Below, piece by piece: positions 22,601 to 35,725 of a DNA stretch of 64,000 nt; position 1 is the first letter of the stretch, and each line of letters opens with the position of its first letter. Location: positions 71,444 to 135,443 of the forward strand of contig JAYKAV010003486.1 of the NCBI GenBank assembly GCA_035582835.1. The letters are read 5' to 3'. Below the pieces are notes generated by a model, which was given only the letters and a program-made list of their open reading frames with translations, did no database searches and had not been told where the DNA came from. This DNA is from Phoebastria nigripes (taxonomy: Eukaryota > Chordata > Aves > Procellariiformes > Diomedeidae). Position numbers and translations under genes: made by a program.

Positions 22601-25600
22601 GTTTATTAACTATTACTGTATTATGAGCAGAAGGTTTGACTATAGCCCCAGCTTTTCCCCTTCGGTCTTTCATATTCTAAACAAACACAGATTGGTTTGG
22701 CCCTGGATTTTGTTACTGCTTGCATATTTTTAATTTCTATTTTAACTGTTTTTCAAAGCTTATTTTGAAGTGGGAAAGACTGCCAATTAAGAATTTTCTT
22801 ATTGATCGTAAAGGAAGTAAAGGGTGTTTCTTTGCTAACTCAGTTGCAAACCTTCCACCAGAATTTTCAAGTAGCCTTTAAGCAACTGTCAGCCGTTCGC
22901 CTGTGAAGAAAGATTTCAAGTTTTGTCATGCAATTAGTGAGTGTTCAAAAGGCCACAGCATTCACAGGCTGAGCTCTGGCATGGAAGTCTCCGTACAGGC
23001 AATTCTCTTTCTTCTAAGCATACCTGCAAACAATCTACCAAAGATAGAAGGACTCAGAATAAAATTAGAGAGGAGATATAATAACAAAAATGCTACTTCA
23101 AGGGGAATAGTCAATGCTTTGAATTAGGAACTCACTTAAATACCTGAATAAGGGACTTAGTTTTAAAACACAGCCTTACTTTCATGGGAATGTTCCCTAG
23201 CATATATACACACATGCACATTTTGGTACTATTCTTTCAGCCCTGTCTAAATATACATCTGATTTAACTCAGTTAATGAGGAAAGAAGATCTTCTTTGAG
23301 TGCAGGTTGCTATGGAAAATTTTGGTTCTAGTCTTATCTCATTCAAACTTCATTTTCCAAGTATTTGCCCAACAGAACTCCATTCTGGAAGCACTTTAAG
23401 TGACTGTCATTTAGCAAGTACCTGGCAATTCATTAATGTAGCCCTTATGTGTTACCTTAAAATCGTTCTTTAAAATTAAACATGCTTGTTTAGTAAAGAT
23501 ATATCCATCAACTTCTGCTAACTTGCTGTTCCATGAAAAATAAATTCAGAGACAAATGGGAGAAAATCTGGTGAACATTTTTATGGCTGTTAAATTCCTG
23601 AGCTTTGGTGTTCTGGTAAAATACTGTCCCTAGTCATAAGCAGATATTTTCAGAGGTTACAGCAGAAGCGTTCTAGATGGGAAAAATTCCTGGCATAAAA
23701 GGAAGGCAAATACATTGTTTACTCAAGCATGAAAGTTGTTGTGTTTTCAGGCATGAAAACAATAGATGGCTAAGGTTTCAAGCCTGTGTTCTATATCAAG
23801 AGCTTTTTTAAATACTCCTATCTTTTTTGTTGTTACTGTTTCATGTTTTAAGACATTTTTTTATTAATATACGTTTATCTAAAATTGGCCTACATATTTG
23901 GTACTGTAATATTTGGTTCATAAAATGAGGCAGATTTGTCTTCATTTTGGGGATCTTCAAAAGAAGCATATTACCTTCCTGATAGGCATCAGAACTCTGT
24001 GGTTTACAATAAATTGGTCTCCTGTAAGAATCTCTTAATTAAGCCATTTAATTATCTTACATAACAGAGATACATATTAGAGAATTTGGTACTGTTTTCC
24101 AGGCTGGTGTATCTTTCAGGCATACTGTAGATATAACTTCCCTGTCCTCTGTCTTTTCTTTAAGAGCCAGGTACATTCATACACACACACATGTATCCAC
24201 ATCCCCATGCAATACTGCTCACCATTTTGGAAACTATTTTCTTTCTAATTTTTTTTAAAGATTGAAAGGCATGATACGTAAATAACACTTTTCTTCGACT
24301 TTTTCGGAACTTAAGGCATTATATTTTCATAATTTGTAGATTTATAGAGTTGGTTATAATAAGGAAAAAAACAACGTAAATAGACTTTGGGATCTATTAT
24401 GTCAAATAAATGAATGGGAGAATTTGTATCAATAATTCTCGTTATCACTAATGGCCATCTTAATTATTATATACCTCAAAGAGATAAAATGCCCCTATGA
24501 AGCTGAAGTATCTGTGATCTTCTAGTGAGTTACCTATATGCAAACTTGCTAAATGATTTTTACTTGGTGCATCTCATCATTCAGTTATTTTAACAAGCCT
24601 GGTAGCTAATTTTCCTAAAAGAAGAGCAGTTCATTGACACCAGCATCATGAATCCTATTTATCATAAATAGCTGCAAATCAAGATTAATTCCCCTGGTAA
24701 CCTGCAATTTAATTTTACTGTTTGAATATTAATGCATTCATTTTGCATCTGTGAAGAACCTAACTCTGATTAGGAACTCTTCATTGCACTTCTTATGTAT
24801 TATGCTGAGGACTGAGATCATTTAACTATGTTGTGGAGTCCATATTATATTGAATAACAATAATAACAACAGATGCTATAAATTCAACACAATCTTTTTA
24901 AATAGCGAAAGATCAGATTAAAAATCCTCAGATCTCAAGACAATTACATATATTGTCACTAAGCACTGTCTAGACTGATATTTCTTTATTTTCTACTATA
25001 AACAGTAGAAATCTAAGAAGTAATCACGGTAGACATAAAAAAGAGAATTCACATTGTTCTTAATTTAAAGTTGCCACAAATTATTACAACTTTTGTGCCA
25101 GTCCTCTACTTACAAGATAGAGAGTATATTCTCTCTACAGCAACCGCATTGTGTAGTTTGAGTAGCAAGATCACATGGGTTTGACCTGGCTATTTTAGCT
25201 GGTTTTGGTTTATGTAAAGTGTCAGTATCCACTGAACTGCTCTGATCCAGGGAGGTGCAAAGGAAGCATGCCAAACCATCACAATTTACGCTTGGGAATG
25301 GAATGGCTCTGAATTTTCTCTTCAACTGTTCATCTGCTGTTATAAGGATTTGCTTGATGACTAAGAGAAAAACCTCCTGTATTTGAACTGTAATGCATAC
25401 TGGACAGGGGTTTATGCAGATTTGGGTTTTTTTCTGTTGTTTCAGTTCAGAAATGAAGCTTCAAATCCTGTAAGGGCAGGGGGGCTTAGTTTTGTTCATC
25501 ATTATCAAACAAAGCAGGGCATCAAGTAGTAATTATTAAGATTGATAGTAAAACATTTCCAAGCTGTAAGTTTATTTTGCAAGTTAAATTCTTTGCCTTT

Positions 25601-25999
25601 TCAACTATTGCTCCTTTTAATTCTTTTTGAAACCTCGAAGTGCTTTACTTGCTTTTTATTCATGTCTCAGTTTCTTCTTCTAAAGGCCTTGAAGACTCCA
25701 TAGGCTAAAAGCCTAGGATCAGTATTTCAGGGTGATAATGAGCCATCATCTATAGTCAAGCTGGACCTAATTCGACTACAAGCTCTCTTGAACGCGTTTG
25801 TTCATCTTCAGAAATAAAGTGCAGATTCACTTTTTTAAAAGTGCCTTTTCTGAATAAATATAATACAGTATTTAGAGTAGTAGAAAGATGAGAAAGATAA
25901 TCTAGATCACAAGACAAAGCTATTTTCTCTTTTTTTCCCCTTTAAGTAATCAACCATGAAGGCTTGACGTTTCTAACATAGACATTGTATGTTACAGGT
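19693..25999. other. gene-free AT-rich stretch
   Basis: No exon, RNA gene or transposon is recognised. A perfect 16-bp palindrome (aaagaagatcttcttt) lies at 23282-23297. A segment at about 24610-24830 is free of simple repeats and carries several ATTA and octamer-like words. It could be a conserved noncoding element, but sequence alone cannot show that. Confidence 0.55.
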
Positions 26000-28900
26000 C
26001 TCAAACTAAAAAAAAAAACTGAACAAACAAAACCAACCAAACAAAAAAAAACCCATTGAAATAAATAAGGTAGTTCATAACTCAGGCTTCTGTCTGCAAA
26101 GTAGACAGGTAACATTACAAGGTGTACATGCAGATCAACTTTGTCAAGGTTAGCTTCAGAAAGATGAGGACAAGGGATATAATTAAATAAATTAAACTGA
26201 GAAAAATATGACCTCAGTAAATTTTCGTATTTTCATACTAATGGTTGTACAGTTCAGAGTCTAAAACAACAACTTAGTATTTAGATTATGTCGATTCTGC
26301 CCTTTAAACTCTCCTTCTTTCCTTCCAGACCATTGTTAAGCAATTAAAGTCTTTTTGTTCCTTCCCGGTTGGAAATGAAAATAAGAGCCTGGGCTCCAGA
26401 AGGCCCAACATTGCTTAAGTATGGATATAGTTAGTAATCTTTCTTTCATTTCTTAAAGGTGTCATAATGACATGAAAAATGACCTGTTTTCTGTCATTTC
26501 CTCAGAGATAAAAATGCAGATACCTTTATTAGTGTACCTGCTCATCAGGGAGCTTGAGAGTCACAAGAAAGGTTCAAATAAGGTGCCAGCAGTCTATTTC
26601 TTGAATGTAAGTCTGTGTCAGGCCTGCCTGGTGGCACAGTGCAAGATTTGGTTTGGCAAGTTCAGAATCTAGCAACTATGGATAAACGAACCACATAGTT
26701 CCAGACTGTAGATCGTGTTATTAAGAAATTATAGGGAAAGGGGATGTAACAGTTGCATCTTTTGGGCAGCATTGGGCCATAAGAAAAAAGTAGATTTGTT
26801 GACTAAGAAACCGGAATGAAATTCATTAGGGACGACCCCCTTCTACTGAGTTGGACTTTTTTGTAAGACTTCTGCCATGGAGGTCATAAATCAAAAGGAG
26901 TACATCTATGATTGAGCCTAACAAGAAGACTTTTCGAAAGTGATGGATTACACAGCTGCTTAGCATCCCGCCTTTGGTTCAGGACTTTCACATCTTCCTC
27001 TGCCTTTTTTTGACAGCAGCACAACATGAAGTCTTAGAAGTGTTCTGTGTAAAACTGCTTTACATTAAATCAAAGCCCCTTATTCCTCATTCCTGGTCTT
27101 CGGATGAGTTAAGGAGCCAATCTACCAAGCAAGTCACTATTGCATTTAATTACATATAGACATGCAGACATACATACACCCCTACACACAACTTGCAAGA
27201 TTCAGATTTGTGTTCTGCTGCTGACAATGAGAGATAGTATTTGTCATTCTGTGGGTCATCTGGGACTAGATTAGACAAACAGGTAGTCTAGAAATGACAA
27301 CTGAATCCAAATATAGAAGATATCTATCTCTATTCTATTGGTTCCCCTACAAATTTTGCATATACAAAGGTTTTTTTTTTTTCTGTTTGTATGTACACCC
27401 ATCCGTGAATGCATTAGGGGACTGGCAAAGGTGTATGAATTTGAGAAGCTCTAATTTTTAAACTATTATGTCAAGTTTTTCTTTTTGCTTCATCTTTAAA
27501 ACTTTAGACATATCTTATGCTTTTAAAGTCTTTTACTAATATATTAACATAAGAATATTGACTTAATTAACATAAGTAACAACTTTTTCATTAGTATTAG
27601 TATTACTAGTATTTGTATTATGGTAGTGGCTAGAAGTCCTGCTTACTAACCAAGGTATCATTAGGCTAAGTGTACTACAAACTCAAAATAAAAGATANTC
27701 CAATTCAAATCTAATAAAAAGAAAAAACTTTTCATTTCTGGAAAATAATCACCTATTATTCTTGTCGTATATCCTAACCTATCTTAGACCTCTGCTGATG
27801 CTTGTTGAAGCTTGAGCTATGTTGATAAAATATATTTCATGAGCTACAAAATACAGGTTTGTTTCTCTTTCCTAGCAAGATAAATGCAACAGTTCTTAAT
27901 CAGAGGGTTTGAAGAAACTTGAGGTATCGCAGAAAAGCAACACATTTAAGTACAGAGGAATAGACCTGTAAGAAATATTTGGTTTAGATACTTTAAATTT
28001 CTCCTTTTCTAGTACCTCCATATTCTGATCTAATTAATTAATCCTAAATAAAACCATTGTTGTTTAGATATTTCCTAGTACAGACTTCAGTACAGGCTTG
28101 CTGTATCCATATCATCCCACTGACACAAGGTGCAATTATCCATTAGTATGTAAAGGTTATTTTGATTTCCTAAATGGTACCTCTCTGAAATTGCCAGAAA
28201 TTGTCTTGCTCCGTACCAGTACTACTGCTATTGGTGTGGGTGTGCACAAATCAAGCTGCAAGGATCTCTGTTCCAAACAGTTGTTGCGCATGGCCAACAA
28301 GGAACTAAAAATAACATCTTTTTGTGGAGAAGCAATGCAAAGGGCAGGTGAGCAAAAGTTTAAAAAAAAGAAAAAAAATGAACTAAATACATACAAAACA
28401 TTTTTTGTGGTATTCACCCAGCTCTGTGCTTGGAAGCCTTAAACCAAATTGAAGAATTACCTTGAATTGGCTTAACCTAAGACCTAGATTAATATCTAGC
28501 TGACATTGTAGCTGAACTAGGCAAAACACTCCTGGCATAGCATATTTTAGCAAAACTGTGCTTTATGGTGTGTAATTAATTCCAGCTGTTCCCTCCAGCT
28601 TTCCAAGAGGTCTGTAAAGAAGCAAGAAATGTAGCTACAGGGTTTTTCTGCCTGCAGGATAATGACATTCAGAGCATACCCTTTTGTAGCTCTAGCTCAG
28701 ATATCTAGACCAACAGAAGTTTGTATTGTAGACATCATGTAAGTAAGAGCTTCCTAACAATTCTGCCACTCAAACACTTAGGACGTTTTAACCCTATCTC
28801 AAGAAAATATTGTTTTCTTTTTAAAGTAGCTTCAAAGGAATAGGTAATTTATAACATTCAACTGGAAAAGCTTATCCTTTCGAGAGTATAGAAGAGCTTC

Positions 28901-31900
28901 CTATTGACTTTTCTTCCTTTTGGTTCCACAAAAAGGGTCAGTCTTTTCTTCTTCTTTGTCTTTGAAAGAGACCCGCACAGATTGCAGGGGAACCATACTG
29001 TCTACAGTTTGCCCAATGGGATCACAGCAAATAAAAGACTGTTAAACCAAGCCCAGCTTAGCATTCTTATAACAAGCTTTTTCACAGTATTAAAGCCCCT
29101 GGATCCATTTTCCTGCTCAAAGCAGAGCTCCAAGAAGCTACTGCTTGTTCTGTGTGCTAGGGGCTACGTGCATATTATGAGAGAAAAAAAAAAATCACAA
29201 GATGTTATGTTACAAATGTACATAGGAAACTTTCTCTATGTTATTTTGTTTTGCTGCTTCCCCAGTACACGGAAAATTAATATTCATAGATAACATTGAG
29301 TGGACAGAAGTAACAATGTTTTTAAAAAGAAGAAACTCAAAACATGCCAAAATGTGTTTTACTCTGCAGCAAAGCCCATGGTTTTGCATGTTACCCAGAA
29401 AATATTTGACATGAGACATAGGTAGCAAAACATAAGAGCCCTGAATTACTCTTTTCCTAGGTTAGGGTCCTACCTGATAGAAAGGACTACACAATCATAC
29501 TCTTTTTCCTATTTTCCCTCTTTTTCCCAAAGTATCTTTCATTCCAGCTTCAATAGCTACTAAGGCTCAGCAAGGAATGAAAAGAAACTGTGTTTTTTAT
29601 GTATATATTTTTTTGTGCTACCTTAGTGTACTTTAGTACTGTATAAAACTTCAGTGTATACTTCTTTGGACTTGGAATACATGTATAAATTGAGTCCTTC
29701 CAGGGTACATTAATTGAAGCAATATATTCTCCTCAGGATAACATATAAGCTACTCTATGCAATGCATATAGAAATGCACATATTTTTGTGTATTTGAGTA
29801 AGCGTATACACGTGATAAAATGAACAGTGGCAGACTTCTAACCATAACAGATATATATTAAAATATATATGCTTATTCTTAAATTAGTCTATTGTAATTG
29901 CTTGAAGACATACAGAAAGCAGTTTCAATTACTAATGCCATCTCTTATTCTTTTTTTTGTTCAGTAGTCATTAATTAAAAGGACTGAACCAAAAAAAAAA
30001 TGTTTTTTTTTTAATTGCCTAACTAGCCCTGTTAAGTAGGTAACTAAACACAAGCTGGCACAGGAAAACCACTTTAAGTAATGCATTTTGGAAATGTCTA
30101 CAAATGACCTAAAATTAGTTTCTGAAACCAAAAGTATTTTACCGTCAACCTACCTATAAAACACTAGGAACAAGTACCTGCTTTTACAGGTTTTCTAATG
30201 ACATACATTTCTTTTTCCAGTAAGGGAATATGAGATTAAATTAATACTTAGAATCTCAGGACTGTGAATAATATGTTTTCAAGTAGAAGGAGGGAACATT
30301 TATTTGCATTTTTTTCAGCTAGAAAATGGTGGATACTTAAAGGTTTGTAAAATTGAGATGTTGGACTGGTGACTAGAATTTACTTGGTATGTAGTAAATC
30401 CTCATTACTTTTCAAGGCTGAATGATATCTTCTAGATTGAGCTATTGTACAAGATCGTTGGTACAAACATATTCTGTGGTTTTGGCATAGGAAGTTATGT
30501 TGGTGCCTTGCAACACTTGATTTGCATCAGAGAAATTGCTCTAAATGCTTAAAAACAAACCATAGCAAGAACAAAATAAAATCTTCATCCTTTAAACCTC
30601 CTGTAAGGAATGAAGACATTATCGTGAAAGAAAGACTTGAAACACCTGCTCATTTAGCCCTTCCGTTTTAAACTGCATTTGATGCTGTAGTTTCCAATAA
30701 TTACCTTGATAATCCAAATAATCAGATGAAAAAGATAATGATAACACTAACTGATGCCTAACTGGTAATGTACATAATGGAATAATTAGGGATTAACAGA
30801 CGATCCCTTAATATTTGCAGTCTAATCCTGTAAGAGCATGCCAAACTCACACTTTATCTCCATTTTCCTAGTATCACTCATTTTTNCCCTTAGGCCTCCA
30901 TCTTCATTTATTTCCTGGAGTTCTACTCCATTAAGTAGATCATCCTGAAATAGCCAGTCCCATTTGTCAGTCTTTTGTTCTGGTCCCCTGAGCTATCTGG
31001 TACCAGGGTAATGTTTCTCATGCCCTTCTTCCTTTGTGTCTTCAATGAAGTTTATCATTCAGTATCTTACATTAGGTCCAGAATCAGATGTATAATTAAA
31101 TAGTAAAATGTAACTAGTTCTGAGCACTGAATTAGACTACTTGTTTCATCTTCCTTTCTGGACCAGGTTGGGAGTTGTACTCATCCCAGTCAGACTTTTG
31201 CTTACAGAAGTTTCTCATTTGTCTTTTGTAGCATATTACATATTATTTTTATTTTTTCACAGGCTGATATATGAAGGATTAGACCTAATAAGGGACCTAA
31301 ACACTGCAATGTTTAGTATAAAACTTTCAGGCTCCAAATAAAATTTAATCCAGGAATTTTAGGACTCTGGGAACACTGGGTTTAGGTTTTATTTTGAGAA
31401 CAAAGCTGGGAAGAGCACTGGAGAAGAGGGANGTTGCTGCTTTTTCCCCTCTGAAATGCGGCCAGAGGAAGCATTGCTGCTGCTGTGTTTTTGTACAATA
31501 ACTCATCGGCTGAGCACTTCCCCAGGATGTGTGGAATTTAATTACCACTTGTCTTTGAGGAGAATCACAGTCAGTTCTTCACCTGTAGCAGGACTTTTAA
31601 CCTCCAGCTGATTCTAGGCTCTGGGGAAAGGAACGGTTCTGACCGGACCTTCTGGTGTCTCAGGAAAAGTTCACGGAGAGCTTGTGAGAGACCTTCAATT
31701 TATTGTCCAGTGATCTCTGAGCAAGAAAAAGTCCCAGGTTTTGCTCCCTACTCAGTGGACTATTTCATGTATTTGGACACATGTAGTCACTAGATAAAAT
31801 ATATAAACAAACATCTCAGAGGATAGGTACCCATGGAGGAAATTTCCAAATCTCTAATATTAGCTACCCTTTGGTAAGCCGCATTGTTTTATTTAGGATA

Positions 31901-32023
31901 TAGATATTGGTCTATTAGAAGACAAATAGGTTTTGACTCTTTTGTTGCTGTTTAATTTGCCCTTTAGCCAACATGCTGAGGAGGTATGTACTGCTAATAA
32001 AACTATCTTTTTCAAAAGTGGAA
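26000..32023. other. gene-free AT-rich stretch
   Basis: No gene is supported. A-rich low-complexity sequence with CAAA units lies at 26008-26054. An A10-TG-T10 inverted run lies at 29991-30012, and AT-rich dinucleotide patches near 29850-29870. The last part, 31345-32023, directly follows the integrase relic on the minus strand. No LTR or envelope-like sequence could be made out there. Ambiguous bases occur at about 27697, 30886 and 31432. Confidence 0.5.
26008..26054 (+). repeat. A-rich low-complexity sequence
   Basis: A run of 11 A is followed by irregular CAAA/CCAA units and a run of nine A. No element body is attached. Confidence 0.8.
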
Positions 32024-32440
32024 CTATCTTTTCAAAAACAGCTCCCTAGGCATCTTTGAGCTGGTAGACTGAAGAGTAGTCTGGTATGACAGTAATAAAT
32101 TTGCACTATACTGCTTCACTGATCTACCCTTTGTAGAATACTTCTCTAGGGCTCTCTTAAAAGCCATCACACATGTTTCTGCATCCCCATTACATTCTGA
32201 ATGATATGCCACAAATCGGATATGCTGTAGCACATCCGATTAAAGAAGTCATTCAAAATGTGGAGACATAAATGCGAACTCATTGTCTGAGTTTCTGGGA
32301 AGACTCTGACACACCTGAAACGTATCATTCAATTACAATTACTTTATTAGTCACATTAGCTTTCATTTGAATTACTTCTCGAAAAGGAAAGGGGGAATAA
32401 TTATTCATTAATGTAGTATCTTCTTTTTTCCTGAAGAATG
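32024..32440 (-). pseudogene. decayed integrase core of Ty3/Gypsy (Metaviridae) type
   Basis: Integrase joins retroelement cDNA to host DNA. The minus-strand translation keeps several landmarks of the catalytic core. An EVIQMK segment lies at about 32360-32380. A SDNEF segment has its aspartate codon at 32285-32287. A YHSECNGDAE segment has its glutamate codon at 32177-32179. After that comes a segment with LLLSYQTT and then PRELFLKR, ending at a stop at 32024. The aspartate and glutamate are in one frame with exactly 35 residues between them, the classic D-35-E spacing. The NGxAE form points to Ty3/Gypsy rather than ordinary retroviral integrases. It is broken: in-frame TGA (32249-32251) and TAA (32240-32242) fall between the two acidic residues, and the EVIQMK segment is in another frame. 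The first catalytic aspartate and the zinc-binding part are not visible. No reverse transcriptase or LTR was found. A host gene derived from such an integrase is a less likely source. Confidence 0.8.
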
Positions 32441-35289
32441 AAGAGAGAGATTTCTGTGGGTAGATTTTTTTTTTATTTGATTCTGCATATACCTATTGTC
32501 ACACTATAAGTCATAGTAGTTATTCAATACAAGTATTTAGGGATAGTAAAAATATAAGTTCTCAGACTGTGTCAGTATTAGCAATAACAATTCCCAGGAG
32601 TGTGAACATAATGTTAATTACTGTAAATTCCTAGATCATTTATTATAAATCAGAACTAACTTGCTGTATATTCATGGCGTGCTAGTGGTCTTCATGTGAT
32701 TTTTCAAANTCATGCTAGCTGCTGAGAGTTAAACTCACAAGGAAACCTCTCGGAGCAAGCAGTATTCTCAAAGCATATTTCTTTACACAGTTTCTGCTTC
32801 AAAGAGATATGAGCGCACAAGCAGAGTAGTTGGCAGGGGATGAGCTGCTGATTCTGTGAGTGCTACCAACATCATCCCCCGAGACCTACTTCCGCTGCTC
32901 AGGGTCTTGGAGAGGCAAGTGAGTCCTACTGCTTCTGTGGTACCTGCTGTGGGAAGGAGNCTCCCTGCCTCAGAGCAGAGCTTGGGCCAAACCGATGGCT
33001 CACATGAGAACACACCTGGTCAATTTGGCAGGCAGTACGCATTCTTTTTAAACAAAACATGTTCATTCAATCCAGCAGTTATTTCCACAATTAAACAACA
33101 GTTGCCTGGTTAGGTAATAATCCAAAAAAACCACAGTACTGTTTGGAAACTATTTCCAAATTGAAGAGGCATGTTGTCCTTCAGCACATAGTCCCTTAGC
33201 ACCTTTGTAAAATATATTCTTTGATCTTAAAGTGACTTAAGGATCATGGACATTTTCAGTCTCCTGTTTCGAAATTGGTGATAAAAATGGTATGTCATCA
33301 GACATTTATCAAAACATTTTAAATCCTTCCTTGAGGCCAGGATACAGACACACAATTAATGTATCATAAGGGCAGAACACAAAGAAGAAAACAGTCCCAC
33401 AGATGGTTATGTGCTTTAATATAGGTCTCAATCTCCTAAGCTCCTCGGCTTCAGTTACATTTGCTAAGACTGCATTAGATGAGCAAGCTGTTGCTTCTTT
33501 TATCCCAACTACTGTCACTGCTGTTCTGTAGCCAGATTTTGCCAGTATCAGTTTAGTATTTCCTGGGAAAAGTATGACTGGTGTATCAATTAAGCAATAT
33601 TGTATAAAATACATAATTTACACTAGTTGCGTGCTCTCTCTCTTTTTTCTAATCCATTATGCAAAATTATAAAATGCTAAAGGACTATTGTCATTGCTTT
33701 GGTTTTACAGTGGTGAAAGACATTAATCCTGCAATGATGATGAATGGCGCAGTCAATTTAGTTCATTCTAATTTAGACCAATTTAACTAAAATGAGAATT
33801 TGGAATATATAATATAGTTGTTGGTATAATATTTGCAAGAAGCAAATGGTTTACAGGTGCATTTATTCAGATGAGTATGGCATACTGATGGCTGTAATAT
33901 AGATCATAGTCTAATTCTGGCCAAGATAATATTTTAGTCTCAGATTAAATCATGAAAAAAGATTGATGAGGTTTATTGTTTCTGAAGGACAAAATGGCAT
34001 CTGGTAGCAACCCATTGGTAAGAGAAAGTTCTTAAATACTGAAGAGCTAGAAAAAAAATAGTAATGTGCATGCATAAGGAAGGAACATTATCCATTTTAT
34101 AAGGAATGAAATCTCTCTTAATTATTTACCAAAACAGTCTGCAGTAGTTAAAATGCAGATTGAAAATGGAAGCCAGGTGTGGAATGACATATATATGTGA
34201 ATGCCATATGTGCACTTAAGTCTGTCAAACTAGGAAATCACAAGGGCTGACAGGGAACATTTAAAAACATCTCAAAAATATTGAAAGTTTTAAAAAAGAT
34301 ATTAAAAAAATCAGTTTCTTACTAAGATACTGGCCACAATGCACAAAATAATAACTAAAACTAATAACTAATCACAGAAAACGTGATAATACTGCTCCAG
34401 CAAATATCATGTGTATCTAGGAGGTCGCTGGCTTTTATGTCAGCTGAGGCAGAGAGCTTAAATAGGTCAAAATTTTTATAAATNGAACTATTTTTTTTGT
34501 TGGAAAGTTCTGTTGATCTTCAACGTATCAGTAGCTAATAGGTCATTCAAGCTATGACCCAAATTTGAACTTTTTGATTTCAGGGTTAAGAAAATCCAAA
34601 GGTTGGGCTAGCTCTAGAATTAGTGAACTATGTATGACAAGGAAGGATATTTCTGGCATGATGTCTTAAGCTTACTTGTAAAAATGTCCTTGTAAAAAAT
34701 AGGGCTGCTGTTCATGTTATCATTTTTCTTTGTGCAATCTGGCCACGTAAATCTCCTGAAACAGAATGCTTTTCTGGATTGGATCCCAGAGCATAAAAGA
34801 CACTAAGGGAACAGTAATAATCACAGTGACGCCTCACAGCAGTAGCAGAAACACTTCTATCAGTGGCAACAGGGTGAGTTGGAAAAAAATGAGATGTTAT
34901 TAGTGCAATTGAAAGTATATATCATCAGAGCCATCTTTTATTCCTCTCAGCCACATCACTGCAGAAGAGGACATATTTTTCACACTCTAATAAAACTGGA
35001 TTCACATCCTGGAGAGGGGGTAAGGGGAGGATACTCTTGTAATGGAAAACCCAAATGCATCAGTGAAACATTGCTGATGTATTAGAAATAGTTAATGGTC
35101 CAGATTACAGTTGTCCTGAATTTCTTTATTCGGCTAAACTAGCTGCTTTCTTGTGCCCTTGAGAAACCTTGCAGTTTCCCAGAGCACAGCATTCTCTTAA
35201 AGATGAAAAGATCATGGTTGAAATACATGAGCAAAGCATTGGTTATATGTAGTAGCAACACACTATTACAGGTTTTCTAAATTCTCCAT
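32441..35289. other. gene-free stretch beside the integrase relic
   Basis: This would hold the rest of pol (RNase H, reverse transcriptase) if the element were longer. I could not make out any of it. Frames on both strands at 32783-33113 and 33309-33614 have no recognised motif. Ambiguous bases occur at 32709, 32960 and 34484. Confidence 0.5.
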
Positions 35290-35725
35290 ATCAGGTCGTA
35301 TGGCCTTGAGTGCATGTACCAGACCCTCCTCAGGCATCCCCCCCACCCCATGCCCATGGGCCCAGGAGACCCATTTCAGCTCAGCCTGGGGTGGTCAGTC
35401 CCTGCCTGAGCAACACTGCAGGAGTGCCAGTCTCCCATCCTGCCTTCTGGATGGACCAGTGCTATAGCATGCTCTTCAGCCGGTCCCTTGCCATATCTGC
35501 TGCTGCCCCTGACTGGGCTGGAGGGACCCTGGACCTGTTTCATCACTTGCTGTGTCTGTGGCCGTTACCTGTTCCCCTCTCTGCCTGCCGTGTTCAGACC
35601 CTGCAGGACTGTACCCAGTAGGTGAGAGCACAGCCTGCACTGGCGGCAGGCTTGGCTCCTGGCTTGTCCCCCACTCATGGAGCAGCCCCACTCTTGCTGT
35701 GCCATGATAATGTAGAACCCCAAAG
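35290..35725. other. GC-rich patch of unknown origin
   Basis: The base composition rises clearly above its surroundings for about 430 bases, with C-rich runs at the left edge (35338-35363). CpG is still rare, so it is not a typical CpG island. Open frames of about 90-100 codons exist on both strands, as expected when stop codons are scarce in GC-rich DNA. It may be a fragment of an interspersed element or old LTR that I do not recognise. Confidence 0.6.

Noticed and set aside
28904..29293. Plus-strand frame of 129 codons
   Set aside because: Composition follows the local T- and A-rich runs, and no family is recognised.
31345..33614. Other pol or LTR parts around the integrase relic
   Set aside because: I looked for reverse transcriptase, RNase H and terminal repeats on both sides and saw no motif firm enough to report.
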